From NCBI GenBank assembly GCA_003567685.1, contig PWYW01000038.1, forward strand, positions 1 through 54,902: 54,902 nucleotides of DNA. The letters are read 5' to 3'. Made by a program: the position numbers and the translations under genes. The stretch's first letter is position 1. Each line of letters opens with the position of its first letter. Below are positions 7,419 through 16,363 of the stretch, in pieces. The notes below the pieces were generated by a model. That model did not search any database, was not told where the DNA came from, and worked only from the letters and a program-made list of their open reading frames with translations. The DNA comes from Gammaproteobacteria bacterium (GTDB lineage: Bacteria > Pseudomonadota > Gammaproteobacteria > Xanthomonadales > Wenzhouxiangellaceae).

Positions 7419-8330
7419 ATGAGCGACACTGCTGACCAACCGAGCTGGCTGACGATCCGCGTACACGTCACCTCGGCCCAGGTAAACGCGTTCGAAGACG
7501 CCCTTTTTGATGCAGGCGCCCTGGCTGTAACGCTGCTGGATGCCGAGGATAGCCCGGTGCACGAACCTGCACCCGGCGAAGTACTGCTGTGGCCGGACGT
7601 CGTGATTGAGGCCCTGTTTGATGCCGACGATAACCCTGGGCAGGTCCGCCAGCACCTGATCAGGCAAGGACTTTCATTCAGCGACGATCAGTTCAAGGTA
7701 CAAACCCTGGCCGATCAGGACTGGGAACGGGCCTGGATGGACAGTTTCAAACCCATGCGCTTCGGCCGGGGCCTGTGGATCTGCCCCAGTCATATCGAGC
7801 CAGAGCCCGCCTGGCTGCGGGTCATTCGGCTCGACCCTGGCCTGGCGTTCGGCAGCGGCACCCACCCAACAACGGCGCTGTGCCTGGAATGGCTGGACGG
7901 CCATGACTGCCGGGGCCGGCACGTGCTGGATTTTGGCTGTGGGTCGGGCATTCTGGCCATTGCCGCAGCGCTCGATGCTGCCGATACCGTGGTCGCAGTC
8001 GATCACGACCCGCAGGCCCTCCAGGCCACCCGCGACAATGCCGAGCGCAATGAAGTGTCAGCCCGCATCCAGACCTGCCTGCCAGACGACTTTCAGCCGC
8101 GAGCGTTCAACGTGGTACTGGCCAACATCCTGGCCGGCCCGCTGATCGAGTTGGCACCCATGCTGGTTCAATGCCTGGCGCCCGGTGCCAGACTGGTGCT
8201 GTCGGGCATCTTGCGCGAGCAGGCCGAGGCCGTCTGCCAGGCTTACCGTAGCGCGCTGGGTGAAGCGCGGATTCAATACCGCGAGGACTGGGTTCGCCTG
8301 GAATTCACTGCGCCCGAGCAGGCGGAATGA
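7419..8330 (+). CDS. prmA: Ribosomal protein L11 methyltransferase
   Basis: PrmA trimethylates lysines and the N-terminus of ribosomal protein L11 using S-adenosylmethionine. The 303-residue protein has an N-terminal substrate-recognition domain (WLTIRVHVTSAQVNAFEDALFDAGA), a linker and a class I methyltransferase domain. Visible motifs are LDPGLAFGSGTHPTT (substrate/SAM loop), VLDFGCGSGILAIAA (motif I, about residues 168-182), VAVDHDPQA (motif II) and ANILAGPL (catalytic region). The last four bases overlap the start of the next gene (ATGA). Length is close to the 293 residues of Escherichia coli PrmA. Confidence 0.96.
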   Translation: MSDTADQPSWLTIRVHVTSAQVNAFEDALFDAGALAVTLLDAEDSPVHEPAPGEVLLWPDVVIEALFDADDNPGQVRQHLIRQGLSFSDDQFKVQTLADQDWERAWMDSFKPMRFGRGLWICPSHIEPEPAWLRVIRLDPGLAFGSGTHPTTALCLEWLDGHDCRGRHVLDFGCGSGILAIAAALDAADTVVAVDHDPQALQATRDNAERNEVSARIQTCLPDDFQPRAFNVVLANILAGPLIELAPMLVQCLAPGARLVLSGILREQAEAVCQAYRSALGEARIQYREDWVRLEFTAPEQAE

Positions 8331-9196
8331 AACGCCGGCCTGGCTGGCTCGCCATGCAGGCCGCCGACCTGCTGGCCGTTTACCTGATTCCGCTCATCGG
8401 CGCCCTGCTGCCGGCCCGGCTGTGCAAATCCTTGCTGTGGCGCCTGGCTGGCCTGGCCTGGTTGCTGCCTGACCGAACGGACTGGATTGATCGTGCCGAA
8501 AACGCCTACCTGGGCAGCCAGGGCCGCCTGGCCCGGGACTGGCGCTGGATGCACCTTATGGAATCAGCCGAGTTTGCACGCCTTCTGCTGGGATTACCAG
8601 CAAGGACAACGATTGAAGGCGAATGGCCCGACCGCCCCGGTTTCATGGCCATTGGCATGCACCTGGGCGCCGGTATCACGGCACTCTGGCACCTCAATCG
8701 TCTGGGACTCTCACCCCGGCTGATTTTCCAGCCAGTTAAAGCCGAAGATTTGCCGGGCCGACCGTTGTTGTACTGGTCTCATCGCTTGCGGCTACGGCTG
8801 ATGCGAAAACTCTGCCCGGCCGGCGCCATTGGTACCGGCGGTGCCCGTCAGCAGATTCTCGAAGCCATTCAAACCCGAACCTCGGTACCGATGATCATCG
8901 CCGACACACCTTCGCCAAGGCCCGATGCGCCGATGATCCGAATTGGCCAACGGCAATTGGGATTGCGTCGCGGGGTGTTCTCGCTGATCGAAGAATCAGG
9001 CAGCCCGGTTGTGTTCTTCACCACGACATTTTGTCGACATTCGGGCGCAACGCGCCTGGTAATTGATCCGGTGGACACAAAACCAGGCACCAGTCAGCGA
9101 TTGCTTGAGCGAATCGAACAGTCACTCAGGGACACACCGGGACAGTGGCACTTGTGGCCGGCGCTGGGCCAACACTTTCCTGACCAGACGGATTGA
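8327..9196 (+). CDS. LpxL/HtrB-like acyltransferase family protein with altered catalytic motif
   Basis: The 289-residue product has the overall layout of the lipid A biosynthesis lauroyl/myristoyl acyltransferase family. There is an N-terminal hydrophobic anchor (about 12-48), then GFMAIGMHLGAGITALW, SVPMIIADTPSPR and SGSPVVFFTTTFCRH. Members transfer an acyl chain from acyl-ACP to a lipid or lysolipid at the inner membrane. The family uses an HX4(D/E) dyad. Here His112 is followed five places later by Ile117, and no acid stands nearby, so activity may be changed or absent. It is translationally coupled to prmA (4-base overlap). The exact acceptor cannot be told. Confidence 0.72.
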   Translation: MKRRPGWLAMQAADLLAVYLIPLIGALLPARLCKSLLWRLAGLAWLLPDRTDWIDRAENAYLGSQGRLARDWRWMHLMESAEFARLLLGLPARTTIEGEWPDRPGFMAIGMHLGAGITALWHLNRLGLSPRLIFQPVKAEDLPGRPLLYWSHRLRLRLMRKLCPAGAIGTGGARQQILEAIQTRTSVPMIIADTPSPRPDAPMIRIGQRQLGLRRGVFSLIEESGSPVVFFTTTFCRHSGATRLVIDPVDTKPGTSQRLLERIEQSLRDTPGQWHLWPALGQHFPDQTD

Positions 9197-9281
9197 CGTC
9201 CGACGTCCGGACAACAATCGTATCCGGCCGGCCATTGGTCGCACGGAAACGCGGATCAGTGGGTCACGATTTGGAAGGGAA

Positions 9282-10031
9282 CTACCGGTACCGGCGCCAG
9301 CGACGCTTCATTGCCCGGGTCATTTCCCTCCCGGACCCCGGATCTTCGTCGCGCCCAGCCTGCTCGGTCTCCAGTTCAGTTTCGCCATCATGGTCGGACT
9401 TGGATGAAGAAACCTCGAGCTCAGGCTCAGGCTCTGGTTCAGGCTCTGGTTTCAACTCGGATGGGGTGGACACAGCCCGTTGTGCAACGTCCGCAAGGAC
9501 ATCGGACGGCCCCTCGGGATCCGCCTCGTCATCTTCTTCGTCCAATTCAACAGCAAGGTCGTCGAGTTCAAGTGGGCGGGGAAAATCCCTGGCTTCAGTT
9601 TCAGCGCCAGCGCCACGCTCATCATCGGACGTCAATTCCGGCTCGACGCTGGCCGCGGGCTCAACGGCGAGGGAGTCAGTTTCCAACGACCATGGTGAGT
9701 CGGTGTCTGTGTCGTCAAGCTCTGGCGATGCCGGCAACCTGCCCTCGTCAAAGACACTATCGGCATCGCTTTCCACCGCTGACAGGGGGGCACCGTCCAC
9801 CAGGATTTCGATCAAACTGTCAACGCCGCTGACCGATGCCATCACCTCGCTCAAGGTGGCATGATCCGGTACAACCTCGCTTTCGGTGGTCAATAGAAGG
9901 GCAGGACTGCCGTCAAGTTCCCGCGGCTGCTGCGACTTGAAGGTTAGACCCGCTTTGTGGACTGCAGCCACGGCAGCGGCCAGCACGCCGGAACGACGCC
10001 GCAGCTTGAGCAGAAGCAGAACTTCAGACAT
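9282..10031 (-). CDS. ACT-like domain protein with long acidic tail
   Basis: This is a hypothetical protein of 249 residues. Residues 1-75 look like an ACT-type ligand-binding fold: a beta strand (EVLLLLKL), then RRRSGVLAAAVAAVHKAGL as strand-turn-helix and later ALLLTTESEV. The rest (about 85-235) is strongly acidic, low-complexity and probably disordered. It includes a PEPEPEPEPE run at 195-204, encoded by 6-bp repeats at about 9420-9450. The last residues are basic (RAMKRRWRRYR). There is no signal peptide. The start at 10031 has an AAGGGA ribosome site. It stands alone between genes on the other strand. Ligand and partner are unknown; the basic end could bind nucleic acid or membrane. Confidence 0.7.
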   Translation of the reverse strand: MSEVLLLLKLRRRSGVLAAAVAAVHKAGLTFKSQQPRELDGSPALLLTTESEVVPDHATLSEVMASVSGVDSLIEILVDGAPLSAVESDADSVFDEGRLPASPELDDTDTDSPWSLETDSLAVEPAASVEPELTSDDERGAGAETEARDFPRPLELDDLAVELDEEDDEADPEGPSDVLADVAQRAVSTPSELKPEPEPEPEPELEVSSSKSDHDGETELETEQAGRDEDPGSGREMTRAMKRRWRRYR

Positions 10032-10110
10032 CTGGATCCCTTTTTGTTTTCGTAGTCATCGGCTGCGGCACCGCATAGGCCCATGGACCTCCCTTGAGCG
10101 GGCCCAGCCT

Positions 10111-10138
10111 GGAAGCACTGATCCATTGCTTCCAATGG
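10111..10138 (-). promoter_or_regulatory. Mutually exclusive hairpins in the leader of the ACT-like gene
   Basis: Two perfect stems share bases: GGAAGCA (10111-10117) with TGCTTCC (10127-10133), and CCATTG (10123-10128) with CAATGG (10133-10138). Only one can form at a time. They lie between a candidate promoter at 10154-10181 and the ACT-like gene, in its expected 5' leader. That is the form of an attenuator or switch, but no known riboswitch is recognised. Confidence 0.3.
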
Positions 10139-10153
10139 TCCAGTTATCGCGTG

Positions 10154-10181
10154 ATTGTAACAGGATGTGACCCACGACCAA
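10154..10181 (-). promoter_or_regulatory. Candidate sigma70 promoter for the ACT-like gene
   Basis: On the minus strand TTGGTC (10181-10176) is followed after 16 bases by TACAAT (10159-10154). This would give a leader of roughly 115 bases before the start at 10031. It fits a sigma70 promoter moderately well. Confidence 0.4.
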
Positions 10182-10186
10182 AAACA

Positions 10187-10214
10187 CCCTGTCACAGGGG
10201 TGAGTCGATACAAT
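10187..10214 (+). promoter_or_regulatory. Palindrome and -10 box immediately before queD
   Basis: A perfect 6-bp inverted repeat CCCTGT-C-ACAGGG (10187-10199) is followed by TACAAT at 10209-10214. The -10-like box ends only 6 bases before the queD ATG, so transcription could begin at or next to the start codon. The palindrome would then cover the -35 zone, as a repressor site would. Confidence 0.35.
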
Positions 10215-10220
10215 ATCGCC

Positions 10221-10577
10221 ATGGAATTATTCAAGGTCTTTCAGATAGAGGCAGCGCACTGGCTGCCCAACGTTCCGGAGGGGCACAAGTGCCGCCGCCT
10301 GCATGGCCATTCGTTCCAGGTTGAAATCCATGTTTCCGGACCGATCAGTGAACCCGACGGCTGGGTGATGGACTTCGCCGACATCAAGACTGCTTTCAGG
10401 CCGCTGTACGAACAGTTGGATCACCACTGCCTGAATGACATAGAAGGTCTTGAAAATCCGACCAGTGAAAATCTCGCCAAATGGATCTGGCGGCGTTTGA
10501 AGCCTTCCCTTCCGCTGTTGTCTGCCGTCGCTGTTCGAGAGACCTGCACCTCAGGCTGCATCTACCGGGGCGATTGA
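10221..10577 (+). CDS. queD: 6-carboxy-5,6,7,8-tetrahydropterin synthase
   Basis: QueD converts 7,8-dihydroneopterin triphosphate to 6-carboxytetrahydropterin, the second step of queuosine (preQ0) synthesis. The 118-residue product has the zinc ligands His13, His28 and His30 ([14 protein letters not shown]), the catalytic Cys24 in [14 protein letters not shown], and the end motif [11 protein letters not shown] with Glu107. Size matches Escherichia coli QueD (about 120). An upstream start at 10167 would add 18 residues, but family members begin at MELFKVFQ, so 10221 is preferred. There is no clear Shine-Dalgarno site, which fits a possibly leaderless transcript. It is followed by a DUF456 gene. 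Confidence 0.93.
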   Translation: MELFKVFQIEAAHWLPNVPEGHKCRRLHGHSFQVEIHVSGPISEPDGWVMDFADIKTAFRPLYEQLDHHCLNDIEGLENPTSENLAKWIWRRLKPSLPLLSAVAVRETCTSGCIYRGD

Positions 10578-10594
10578 GGGGTCGCCTGAATCAC

Positions 10595-11098
10595 ATGGAA
10601 TGGCTGAGCTGGGAACTGCTGAGAATTCCAGGCTGGATTCTCGCGGCATTGCTGATACTGCTTGGGCTTGCCGGAACGGTGCTACCCGCCATCCCGGGCG
10701 TTCCCATCATTCTTGGCGGACTGCTTCTGATCGCCTGGATCGACGGTTTCAGTAACGTATCGGTGCTGACCATGGTGCTTCTCGGCCTGTTGGCCGCGCT
10801 TTCGGTCATCATCGATTTCCTCGCCACCGCCGAAGGCGCCAGGCGGTTCGGCGCCGGACGTCATGCCATACTTGGGGCCACGCTTGGCTTACTGGTCGGG
10901 CTCTTTTTCGGCCTGCCCGGTCTGATACTGGGGCCTTTCCTCGGTGCCGTCGCCGGTCATCTTCTCAGCAAAGCGCAGATAGACGCCTCGATGCGTGCCG
11001 GTGTTGGCGCCACGTTGGGGGTAATGGTTGGCACGCTCTCAAAAATACTGATCGCAGCCATCATGCTGTTCTGGTTTGTTCTTGCCTGGGTGTTCTGA
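10595..11098 (+). CDS. DUF456 family membrane protein
   Basis: A 167-residue integral membrane protein of unknown function. It has about five hydrophobic segments rich in Gly and Leu. Typical DUF456 stretches are visible: LGLAGTVLPAIPGVPIILGG near the start, IIDFLATAEGARRFGAGRHAILGA in the middle and FFGLPGLILGPFLGAVAGHLL. The ATG at 10595 is chosen because translation from the upstream in-frame ATG at 10481 would run through queD out of frame and give an arginine-rich leader. The gap to queD is 17 bases, so co-transcription is likely. It is convergent with rbfA, 33 bases away, with a small ACCCGC/GCGGGT hairpin (11102-11116) between. Confidence 0.88.
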   Translation: MEWLSWELLRIPGWILAALLILLGLAGTVLPAIPGVPIILGGLLLIAWIDGFSNVSVLTMVLLGLLAALSVIIDFLATAEGARRFGAGRHAILGATLGLLVGLFFGLPGLILGPFLGAVAGHLLSKAQIDASMRAGVGATLGVMVGTLSKILIAAIMLFWFVLAWVF

Positions 11099-11131
11099 CT
11101 TACCCGCTGCGCGGGTGGGGAGACGGGGCCG

Positions 11132-11482
11132 TCAGTTTTTGGGCTTGCGCGAGGCGGCCAGCAATTCTTCGATTCGCTGACCCGATTCCGAAGAGCTGTC
11201 GTGAATGAATTTCAAACTGGGGGTAAGGCGCAGCCGGATGCGAGTGCCGAGTTCGCGTCGGACCTGGCCGGCATTCTCATTCAAAAACGCAATAATTTCC
11301 GAAGCCTGCTCGCTTTCCAGAATGGCCACGTAAACCTTGGCGTGACTCAGATCGCGGGCGACCTCAACGTCAGTCAGACTGATCAATCCTCGCGGGAGCT
11401 CGTATTCGAACTCCCGCTGCAGGATGTCGGCCAGTTCCCGGCGCAGCAGGCCGGAAACGCGCTCGGCGCGGCTGACACTCAT
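11132..11482 (-). CDS. rbfA: Ribosome-binding factor A
   Basis: RbfA binds the 30S precursor near helix 1 and the 5' domain of 16S rRNA and helps late processing and cold adaptation. The 116-residue product begins [21 protein letters not shown] and has the KH-like core with [23 protein letters not shown] and [18 protein letters not shown]. The length is typical. It overlaps the infB stop by 4 bases and ends the operon. No truB, rpsO or pnp follows, in contrast to Escherichia coli. Confidence 0.95.
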   Translation of the reverse strand: MSVSRAERVSGLLRRELADILQREFEYELPRGLISLTDVEVARDLSHAKVYVAILESEQASEIIAFLNENAGQVRRELGTRIRLRLTPSLKFIHDSSSESGQRIEELLAASRKPKN

Positions 11483-14082
11483 TCTTCAAGGGTCCGCTGG
11501 ACTTCGATACGCTCAAAGCACTCGATCTGATCGCCCGGTTTGACGTCGTTGTACTGTTTGACGCCGATACCACACTCGGTCCCTGCCTGCACTTCACCCA
11601 CATCGTCCTTGAAGCGACGCAGCGACTCCAATTCGCCTTCAAAGACCACCACGTTGTCGCGCAGCACGCGAATCGGGTTGGCTCGCTTGACCACGCCCTC
11701 GACCACCAGGCAACCGGCAATGGCGCCCAGCTTGGATGAGCGGAACACATCCTTGACCTCGGCCAGGCCAATGATCTGCTCTTTCACCTCTGTACCCAGC
11801 AGGCCACTGATGGCCTTCTTGACATCATCGATGGCGTCGTAGATCACGCTGTAGTAGTTGAGGTCAAGATCGGCTTCCTGAATGATCTTGCGCGCGCTGG
11901 CATCGGCACGAACATTGAAGCCGATGATGATGGCACCCGAAGCCTGGGCAAGGCTGGCGTCGGACTCGGTGATACCACCGACCCCTGAAGCAACCACCTG
12001 AACCTTGATCTCCTCGGTGGAGAGTCGCATCAACGCATCGCGCAGTGCCTCGACAGAACCCTGGACGTCGGCCTTGATGACCAGATTGACGTTCTGGGTT
12101 TCGCCGGCGCTGCCGCCCATCTGTTCGAACAGGTTCTGCAGCTTGGCGGCCTGCTTCTCGGCCAGGCGGCCCTCACGAGCAGACTGCTTGCGCTGATCAG
12201 CGGCTTCGCGGGCCTTGCGCTCGTTGGCCACGGCCAACACGTCGTCACCAGCATTCGGAACACCCGAAAGCCCCAGCACCTCGGCCGGAATGGACGGGCC
12301 GGCTTCTTCGATTGGCTTGCCGCTTTCATCGAACATCGCGCGGACGCGGCCATATTCTTCACCGGCCAGAATCATGTCGCCGCGACGCAGCGTGCCGTCC
12401 TGGACCAGGATGGTGGCGACCGGACCACGCCCCTTGTCCAACGAGGATTCAACCACCACCCCACGGCAGCGACGTTCCGGGCTGGCCTTGAGCTCAAGCA
12501 CTTCGGCCTGAACCAGGATCGCATCCAGCAGGGCATCAATGCCGTCACCGGTCATGGCCGAGACGGGCACGAAGATTTCCTCACCGCCCCACTCTTCCGG
12601 CACCACCTCCTCGGTGGCCAGCTCAGACTTCACCCGATCCGGATCAGCCTCAGGCTTGTCCATCTTGTTGACAGCCACGATCAGCGGCACACCGGCCGCG
12701 CGCGCATGCTGGATGGCTTCCTTGGTTTGCGGCATTACGCCGTCATCAGCGGCCACCACCAGAATCACGATATCGGTGGCCTGCGCACCACGGGCTCGCA
12801 TGGCGGTAAAGGCCGCATGGCCCGGAGTATCCAGGAAAGTGACCACCCCATTGTCGGTTTCGACGTGGTAAGCCCCGATATGCTGGGTAATGCCACCTTC
12901 TTCGCCCGCCGCTACCTTGGCCCGGCGGATGTAATCCAGCAGCGAGGTCTTGCCGTGATCAACGTGGCCCATCACGGTGACCACGGGCGGACGACCCTTC
13001 TGATCGCCCAGAGCTTCTTCTTCCTCGGCAACCAGCTCCTGCTCGATATCGCGGGATTCGGCGGCACGCGCTTCATGTCCCATTTCTTCAACCACCAGGA
13101 TGGCGGTTTCCTGATCCAGCGGCTGGTTGATGGTGACCATGGTGCCCATGTTCATCAGCGCCTTGATCAACTCACCGGCCTTGACCGCCATCAGCTTGGC
13201 CAATTCGCCCACGGTAATGGTTTCCGGCACGTCGATGGCGCGCTTGACCGGCGCCGTCGGCTTCTGGAAGCCGTGCTCGGTGGAGGCAGCGGCAGCGGCC
13301 ATCCGGCCCTTGCGGCCGCCCTTGGGCTTGCGGCGCTTGGATTTTGGGCTGACATGCAGCTCTTCACGGCCATAACGCGTGCCGCCTTCCGGACCGCGCT
13401 TGTTGTCTTTTCCGGCAGAACGACGCTTGCGTTCCGCTTCCCGCTCAGCGGCCTGCTTGGCCACCTTGGCTTCAACGCGAGCCTGAGCTTCAGCCAGCGC
13501 GCGCTGCTTGTCGGCTTCTTTACGAAGCTCTTCCGCCTCGGCTTCGGCGCGGGCACGCTCTTCAGCCTCCAGGCGCGCCTGCTCTTCAGCTTCCTGGCGC
13601 TGCTGCTCGGCCTCAATGCGACGACGCTCGGCCTCGGCCTTTTCGGCAGCCTCGGCCTCCTCGCGTGCCTTGCGGGATTCTTCAAGCGCCTGCGCGGCCG
13701 CTTCGCGTTCCGGATCGTTCAATTCCTGCTCGGCAATCGCCGCGCGCTTGACGTAGGTGCGTTTCTTGCGCACTTCCACGTTGACCGTGCGCGACGGCGC
13801 GGCACCGCGGGCCCGGGGCCCGCGACCGGCGCCGGCCGATGGCACCTTGATTTCACTGACGGTCTTGCGTTTCAGCGTCACCTTGGCCGGCGCGCTGCTG
13901 TCATCCACGGCACCCTTGCCGTGCGATGTACGCAGGTAGGTCAGAAGCTTCTTCTTGTCTTCATTCGTTACCTGAGCTGCCGGATCGGAGACGGAAATCC
14001 CTGCCTCGTTAAGCTGGGTGATCAGGCGTTCTACAGTGACGCCCAGCACTTCGGCCAGTTGTGTAACGGTGACCTGCGACAT
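11479..14082 (-). CDS. infB: Translation initiation factor IF-2
   Basis: IF-2 is the GTPase that recruits fMet-tRNA to the 30S subunit and promotes subunit joining. The 867-residue product starts [15 protein letters not shown] (N-terminal IF2_N helix bundle). It continues with an Arg/Glu/Ala-rich charged coiled coil (about 120-270), a second IF2_N unit ([21 protein letters not shown]) and the G domain with GHVDHGKT (372-379), DTPGHAAF and NKMDK. Domain II and the C-terminal fMet-tRNA-binding domain follow, ending [18 protein letters not shown]. The ATG at 14082 is chosen because GAGGAAAT precedes it by 7 bases. An in-frame start at 14136 would run back into nusA. It is encoded a few genes after the initiator tRNA it binds. 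Confidence 0.97.
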   Translation of the reverse strand: MSQVTVTQLAEVLGVTVERLITQLNEAGISVSDPAAQVTNEDKKKLLTYLRTSHGKGAVDDSSAPAKVTLKRKTVSEIKVPSAGAGRGPRARGAAPSRTVNVEVRKKRTYVKRAAIAEQELNDPEREAAAQALEESRKAREEAEAAEKAEAERRRIEAEQQRQEAEEQARLEAEERARAEAEAEELRKEADKQRALAEAQARVEAKVAKQAAEREAERKRRSAGKDNKRGPEGGTRYGREELHVSPKSKRRKPKGGRKGRMAAAAASTEHGFQKPTAPVKRAIDVPETITVGELAKLMAVKAGELIKALMNMGTMVTINQPLDQETAILVVEEMGHEARAAESRDIEQELVAEEEEALGDQKGRPPVVTVMGHVDHGKTSLLDYIRRAKVAAGEEGGITQHIGAYHVETDNGVVTFLDTPGHAAFTAMRARGAQATDIVILVVAADDGVMPQTKEAIQHARAAGVPLIVAVNKMDKPEADPDRVKSELATEEVVPEEWGGEEIFVPVSAMTGDGIDALLDAILVQAEVLELKASPERRCRGVVVESSLDKGRGPVATILVQDGTLRRGDMILAGEEYGRVRAMFDESGKPIEEAGPSIPAEVLGLSGVPNAGDDVLAVANERKAREAADQRKQSAREGRLAEKQAAKLQNLFEQMGGSAGETQNVNLVIKADVQGSVEALRDALMRLSTEEIKVQVVASGVGGITESDASLAQASGAIIIGFNVRADASARKIIQEADLDLNYYSVIYDAIDDVKKAISGLLGTEVKEQIIGLAEVKDVFRSSKLGAIAGCLVVEGVVKRANPIRVLRDNVVVFEGELESLRRFKDDVGEVQAGTECGIGVKQYNDVKPGDQIECFERIEVQRTLEE

Positions 14083-14110
14083 CAATATTTCCTCGCGACG
14101 TTGCGGTTGA

Positions 14111-15619
14111 TTATTCTTCGGTGAACCAGTGGGCACGGGCTTTCATGATCAGCTCGGCCGCCAGTTCGGGCTCCAGACCCTTGACGTCCTCGAGCTCATC
14201 GACCGCGCATTCTGCCAGATCGTCCCGGGTGCGAATGCCATTCTCGGCCAAACGGAAGGCAATCGAGTCGGTCATGCCCTCCAGGTCGAGCAGATCCTGC
14301 TCGGGACGATGTTCTTCGAGCTGTTCTTCGGAAGCGATCATCTGCGTCAGCAGCGCATCGCGTGCGCGCTGGCGCAGTTCCGCCACGATGTTTTCATCGA
14401 ATTCTTCGATGGCCAACAGTTCGGACTCGGGCACATAAGCCACTTCCTCAATGTTGGTAAAGCCTTCCTGGACCAGGATGCTGGCCAATTCTTCGTCGAC
14501 GTCAAGCTTGGTCTTGAACATATCCAGAACGCTGCGGGACTCGGCCTCGCTCTTCTGCTCGGCTTCTTCAACGGTCATTACGTTGAGCTTCCAGCCGCTC
14601 AGCTCCGAGGCGAGGCGGACATTCTGACCACCACGACCGATCGCCTGGGACAGATTTTCTTCCTCGACGGCGATGTCCATGCTGCCCGAATCTTCGTCGA
14701 CAATGATCGAATGGACTTCAGCCGGCGCCATTGCGTTGATCACGAACTGCGCCGGATTTTCATCCCACATGATGATGTCGATACGCTCGCCGGCCAGTTC
14801 GTTCGAGACGGCCTGCACACGTGATCCGCGCATACCCACACACGCACCGATCGGATCGGTACGGCTGTCCAGCGCGTGGACAGCAATCTTGGCGCGGCGC
14901 CCCGGGTCACGGGCAGCGCCCTTGATTTCGATCAGCTGCTGGCCGATTTCAGGCACTTCGAGCTTGAACAGCTCGATCAGGAATTCATTCATCGTGCGGC
15001 TGACGAACAGCTGTGGCCCGCGTTGATCCGGGCGAACCTCATAAAGATAGCCTCGGACGCGGTCATGCATGCGGGTGTTTTCACCCGGTATGGTGTGGCG
15101 CGAAGGAATGAATGCACGGGCGTTTTCGCCCAGGTCCACGACAATGCCACCACGATCGTTGCGCTCGACCTTGCCGTGCAGCAATTCGCCGACGCGGTCC
15201 TGATAGGCCTCGACGACCTGCTCACGTTCGGCCTGGCGAACTCGCTGGACGATGACCTGCTTGGCCGCCTGCGCGGCAATTCGCCCAAACTCGGGCGGCT
15301 CCATCGGCTCCTCGATGAAATCCCCGACCTCCAGGCCAGCGTCGTGCTCGCGGGCGTCGGCCAGGCGAATCTGGCGCGTATCGGTTTCGAACTCGACCTC
15401 TTCGGTGTCCTCATCAGGCAGCACTTCCCAGCGCCGGAAGGCTTCGTAGTCACCGGTCTTGCGGTCGATCGATACGCGAACATCGATATCTTCCATGCTC
15501 CGTCGCCGCGCCGCTGAGGCCAGCGCCGCTTCGATCGCTTCGAAAATGATATCGCGGTCGAGGCCTTTCTCATTCGAGACGGCCTCCGCGACCTGCAGGA
15601 TTTCCTTGCCTTTACTCAT
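14111..15619 (-). CDS. nusA: Transcription termination/antitermination protein NusA
   Basis: NusA binds RNA polymerase and nascent RNA, modulating pausing, termination and rrn antitermination. The 502-residue product shows an N-terminal polymerase-binding domain ([20 protein letters not shown], 1-125), an S1 domain (about 135-200, [23 protein letters not shown]), KH1 ([18 protein letters not shown]), KH2 ([18 protein letters not shown]) and two acidic helix-hairpin repeats at the C-terminus (about 365-500). The presence of the C-terminal repeats and the length match gammaproteobacterial NusA. It lies 28 bases before infB and 20 bases after rimP. Confidence 0.97.
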   Translation of the reverse strand: MSKGKEILQVAEAVSNEKGLDRDIIFEAIEAALASAARRRSMEDIDVRVSIDRKTGDYEAFRRWEVLPDEDTEEVEFETDTRQIRLADAREHDAGLEVGDFIEEPMEPPEFGRIAAQAAKQVIVQRVRQAEREQVVEAYQDRVGELLHGKVERNDRGGIVVDLGENARAFIPSRHTIPGENTRMHDRVRGYLYEVRPDQRGPQLFVSRTMNEFLIELFKLEVPEIGQQLIEIKGAARDPGRRAKIAVHALDSRTDPIGACVGMRGSRVQAVSNELAGERIDIIMWDENPAQFVINAMAPAEVHSIIVDEDSGSMDIAVEEENLSQAIGRGGQNVRLASELSGWKLNVMTVEEAEQKSEAESRSVLDMFKTKLDVDEELASILVQEGFTNIEEVAYVPESELLAIEEFDENIVAELRQRARDALLTQMIASEEQLEEHRPEQDLLDLEGMTDSIAFRLAENGIRTRDDLAECAVDELEDVKGLEPELAAELIMKARAHWFTEE

Positions 15620-15639
15620 CGCTTTCTTCAGTCCGCAGT

Positions 15640-16140
15640 TTATTCAACACCATCGACGCGGTCGCTCTTCTCAGCGAACAGCGCATCCAGATCCGGCTTC
15701 AGCCGGGCCTTGGCCATGACAGAGACCGCCAGTTCCACTTCCTGACCATCGACCAGGAGCTGAACGGTTTCCTCGGTCACGCCAACAATTGTTCCCCGGA
15801 ATTTGCGGCGGCCGTCCATCGGCAGTTGCAACTGCACGGATGCCTCCTCGCCCAGGTACCTGCCGAACTGCTCTGCCGTGAACAGCGGTCGTTCGACACC
15901 TGGCGACGACACCTCCAGGGTGTACTGGCCAGAGATCGGTTCCTCGACATCCATCAAGGCCGATACTTCGCGGCTGACCGTCTCGCAGTCTTCCAGGCCA
16001 ATACCGGTCTCGGGCTGGTCGATGTAAAGACGAACCACCCGGTTTTTGGGGTTGGAAGCGTACTCGATGCCAACGTATTCGTAGCCAAGATCCTCGACCA
16101 CGGGACGCAGCAATTCTTCGAGACGATCAGTTGTTGCCAT
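15640..16140 (-). CDS. rimP: Ribosome maturation factor RimP
   Basis: RimP is needed for maturation of the 30S subunit, helping S12 and neighbouring proteins to assemble. The 166-residue product contains the diagnostic LEELLRPVVEDLGYEYVGIEY start, VRLYIDQPETGIGLEDCETVSREVSALMD, and YTLEVSSPGVERPL, followed by an SH3-like C-terminal domain (RGTIVGVTEETVQLLVDG). The ATG at 16140 is preferred; an in-frame TTG at 16170 would add ten residues without family support. It is the first protein gene of the operon, after the initiator tRNA and its terminator-like hairpin. Confidence 0.95.
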   Translation of the reverse strand: MATTDRLEELLRPVVEDLGYEYVGIEYASNPKNRVVRLYIDQPETGIGLEDCETVSREVSALMDVEEPISGQYTLEVSSPGVERPLFTAEQFGRYLGEEASVQLQLPMDGRRKFRGTIVGVTEETVQLLVDGQEVELAVSVMAKARLKPDLDALFAEKSDRVDGVE

Positions 16141-16226
16141 CGATGCAAGACCTCGCCGGGTTGATGCCAATCATCAAAATTCCGGCGCCTGATCGGGCAC
16201 GCTGGCACCGGACCAGCCGCTGGAAA

Positions 16227-16260
16227 TAAAAAAAGCCCCTTTGACCAGGGGCTTTTTTCA
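16227..16260 (-). terminator. Rho-independent terminator after tRNA-fMet
   Basis: A perfect stem AGCCCCT/AGGGGCT (16234-16240 and 16247-16253) with loop TTGACC is flanked by an A tract (16227-16234) and a T tract (16253-16258). It can work in both directions. On the minus strand it lies just after the tRNA 3' end and before rimP, so the operon is probably expressed partly by read-through, as for Escherichia coli metY-nusA. Confidence 0.85.
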
Positions 16261-16274
16261 GTTCTCAAAAAACC

Positions 16275-16351
16275 TGGTAGCGGGGGCAGGATTCGAACCT
16301 GCGACCTTCGGGTTATGAGCCCGACGAGCTGCCAGACTGCTCCACCCCGCA
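16275..16351 (-). tRNA. Initiator tRNA-Met (anticodon CAU)
   Basis: This 77-nt gene folds as a tRNA with anticodon CAT in an anticodon loop CTCATAA, closed by three consecutive G-C pairs (GGG/CCC). That is the initiator signature needed for P-site binding. The TpsiC arm is GCAGGTTCGAATCCTGC and the 3' CCA is encoded (16277-16275). Base 1 is T and base 72 is T, so the 1:72 pair is mismatched. Initiator tRNAs require a weak 1:72 pair for formylation, usually C:A. It lies upstream of rimP-nusA-infB, as metY does in Escherichia coli. Confidence 0.96.
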
Positions 16352-16363
16352 ATTGAGTCGCCT

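Noticed and set aside
9420-9455. Short tandem DNA repeats as a CRISPR or satellite
   Set aside because: The 6-bp units encode the PEPEPE run of a protein; no spacers or conserved repeat length are seen.
12706-14124. Long open frame antisense to infB
   Set aside because: It reads Phe/Leu/Ala-rich protein from the reverse of the charged coiled-coil codons of IF-2. It is a shadow.
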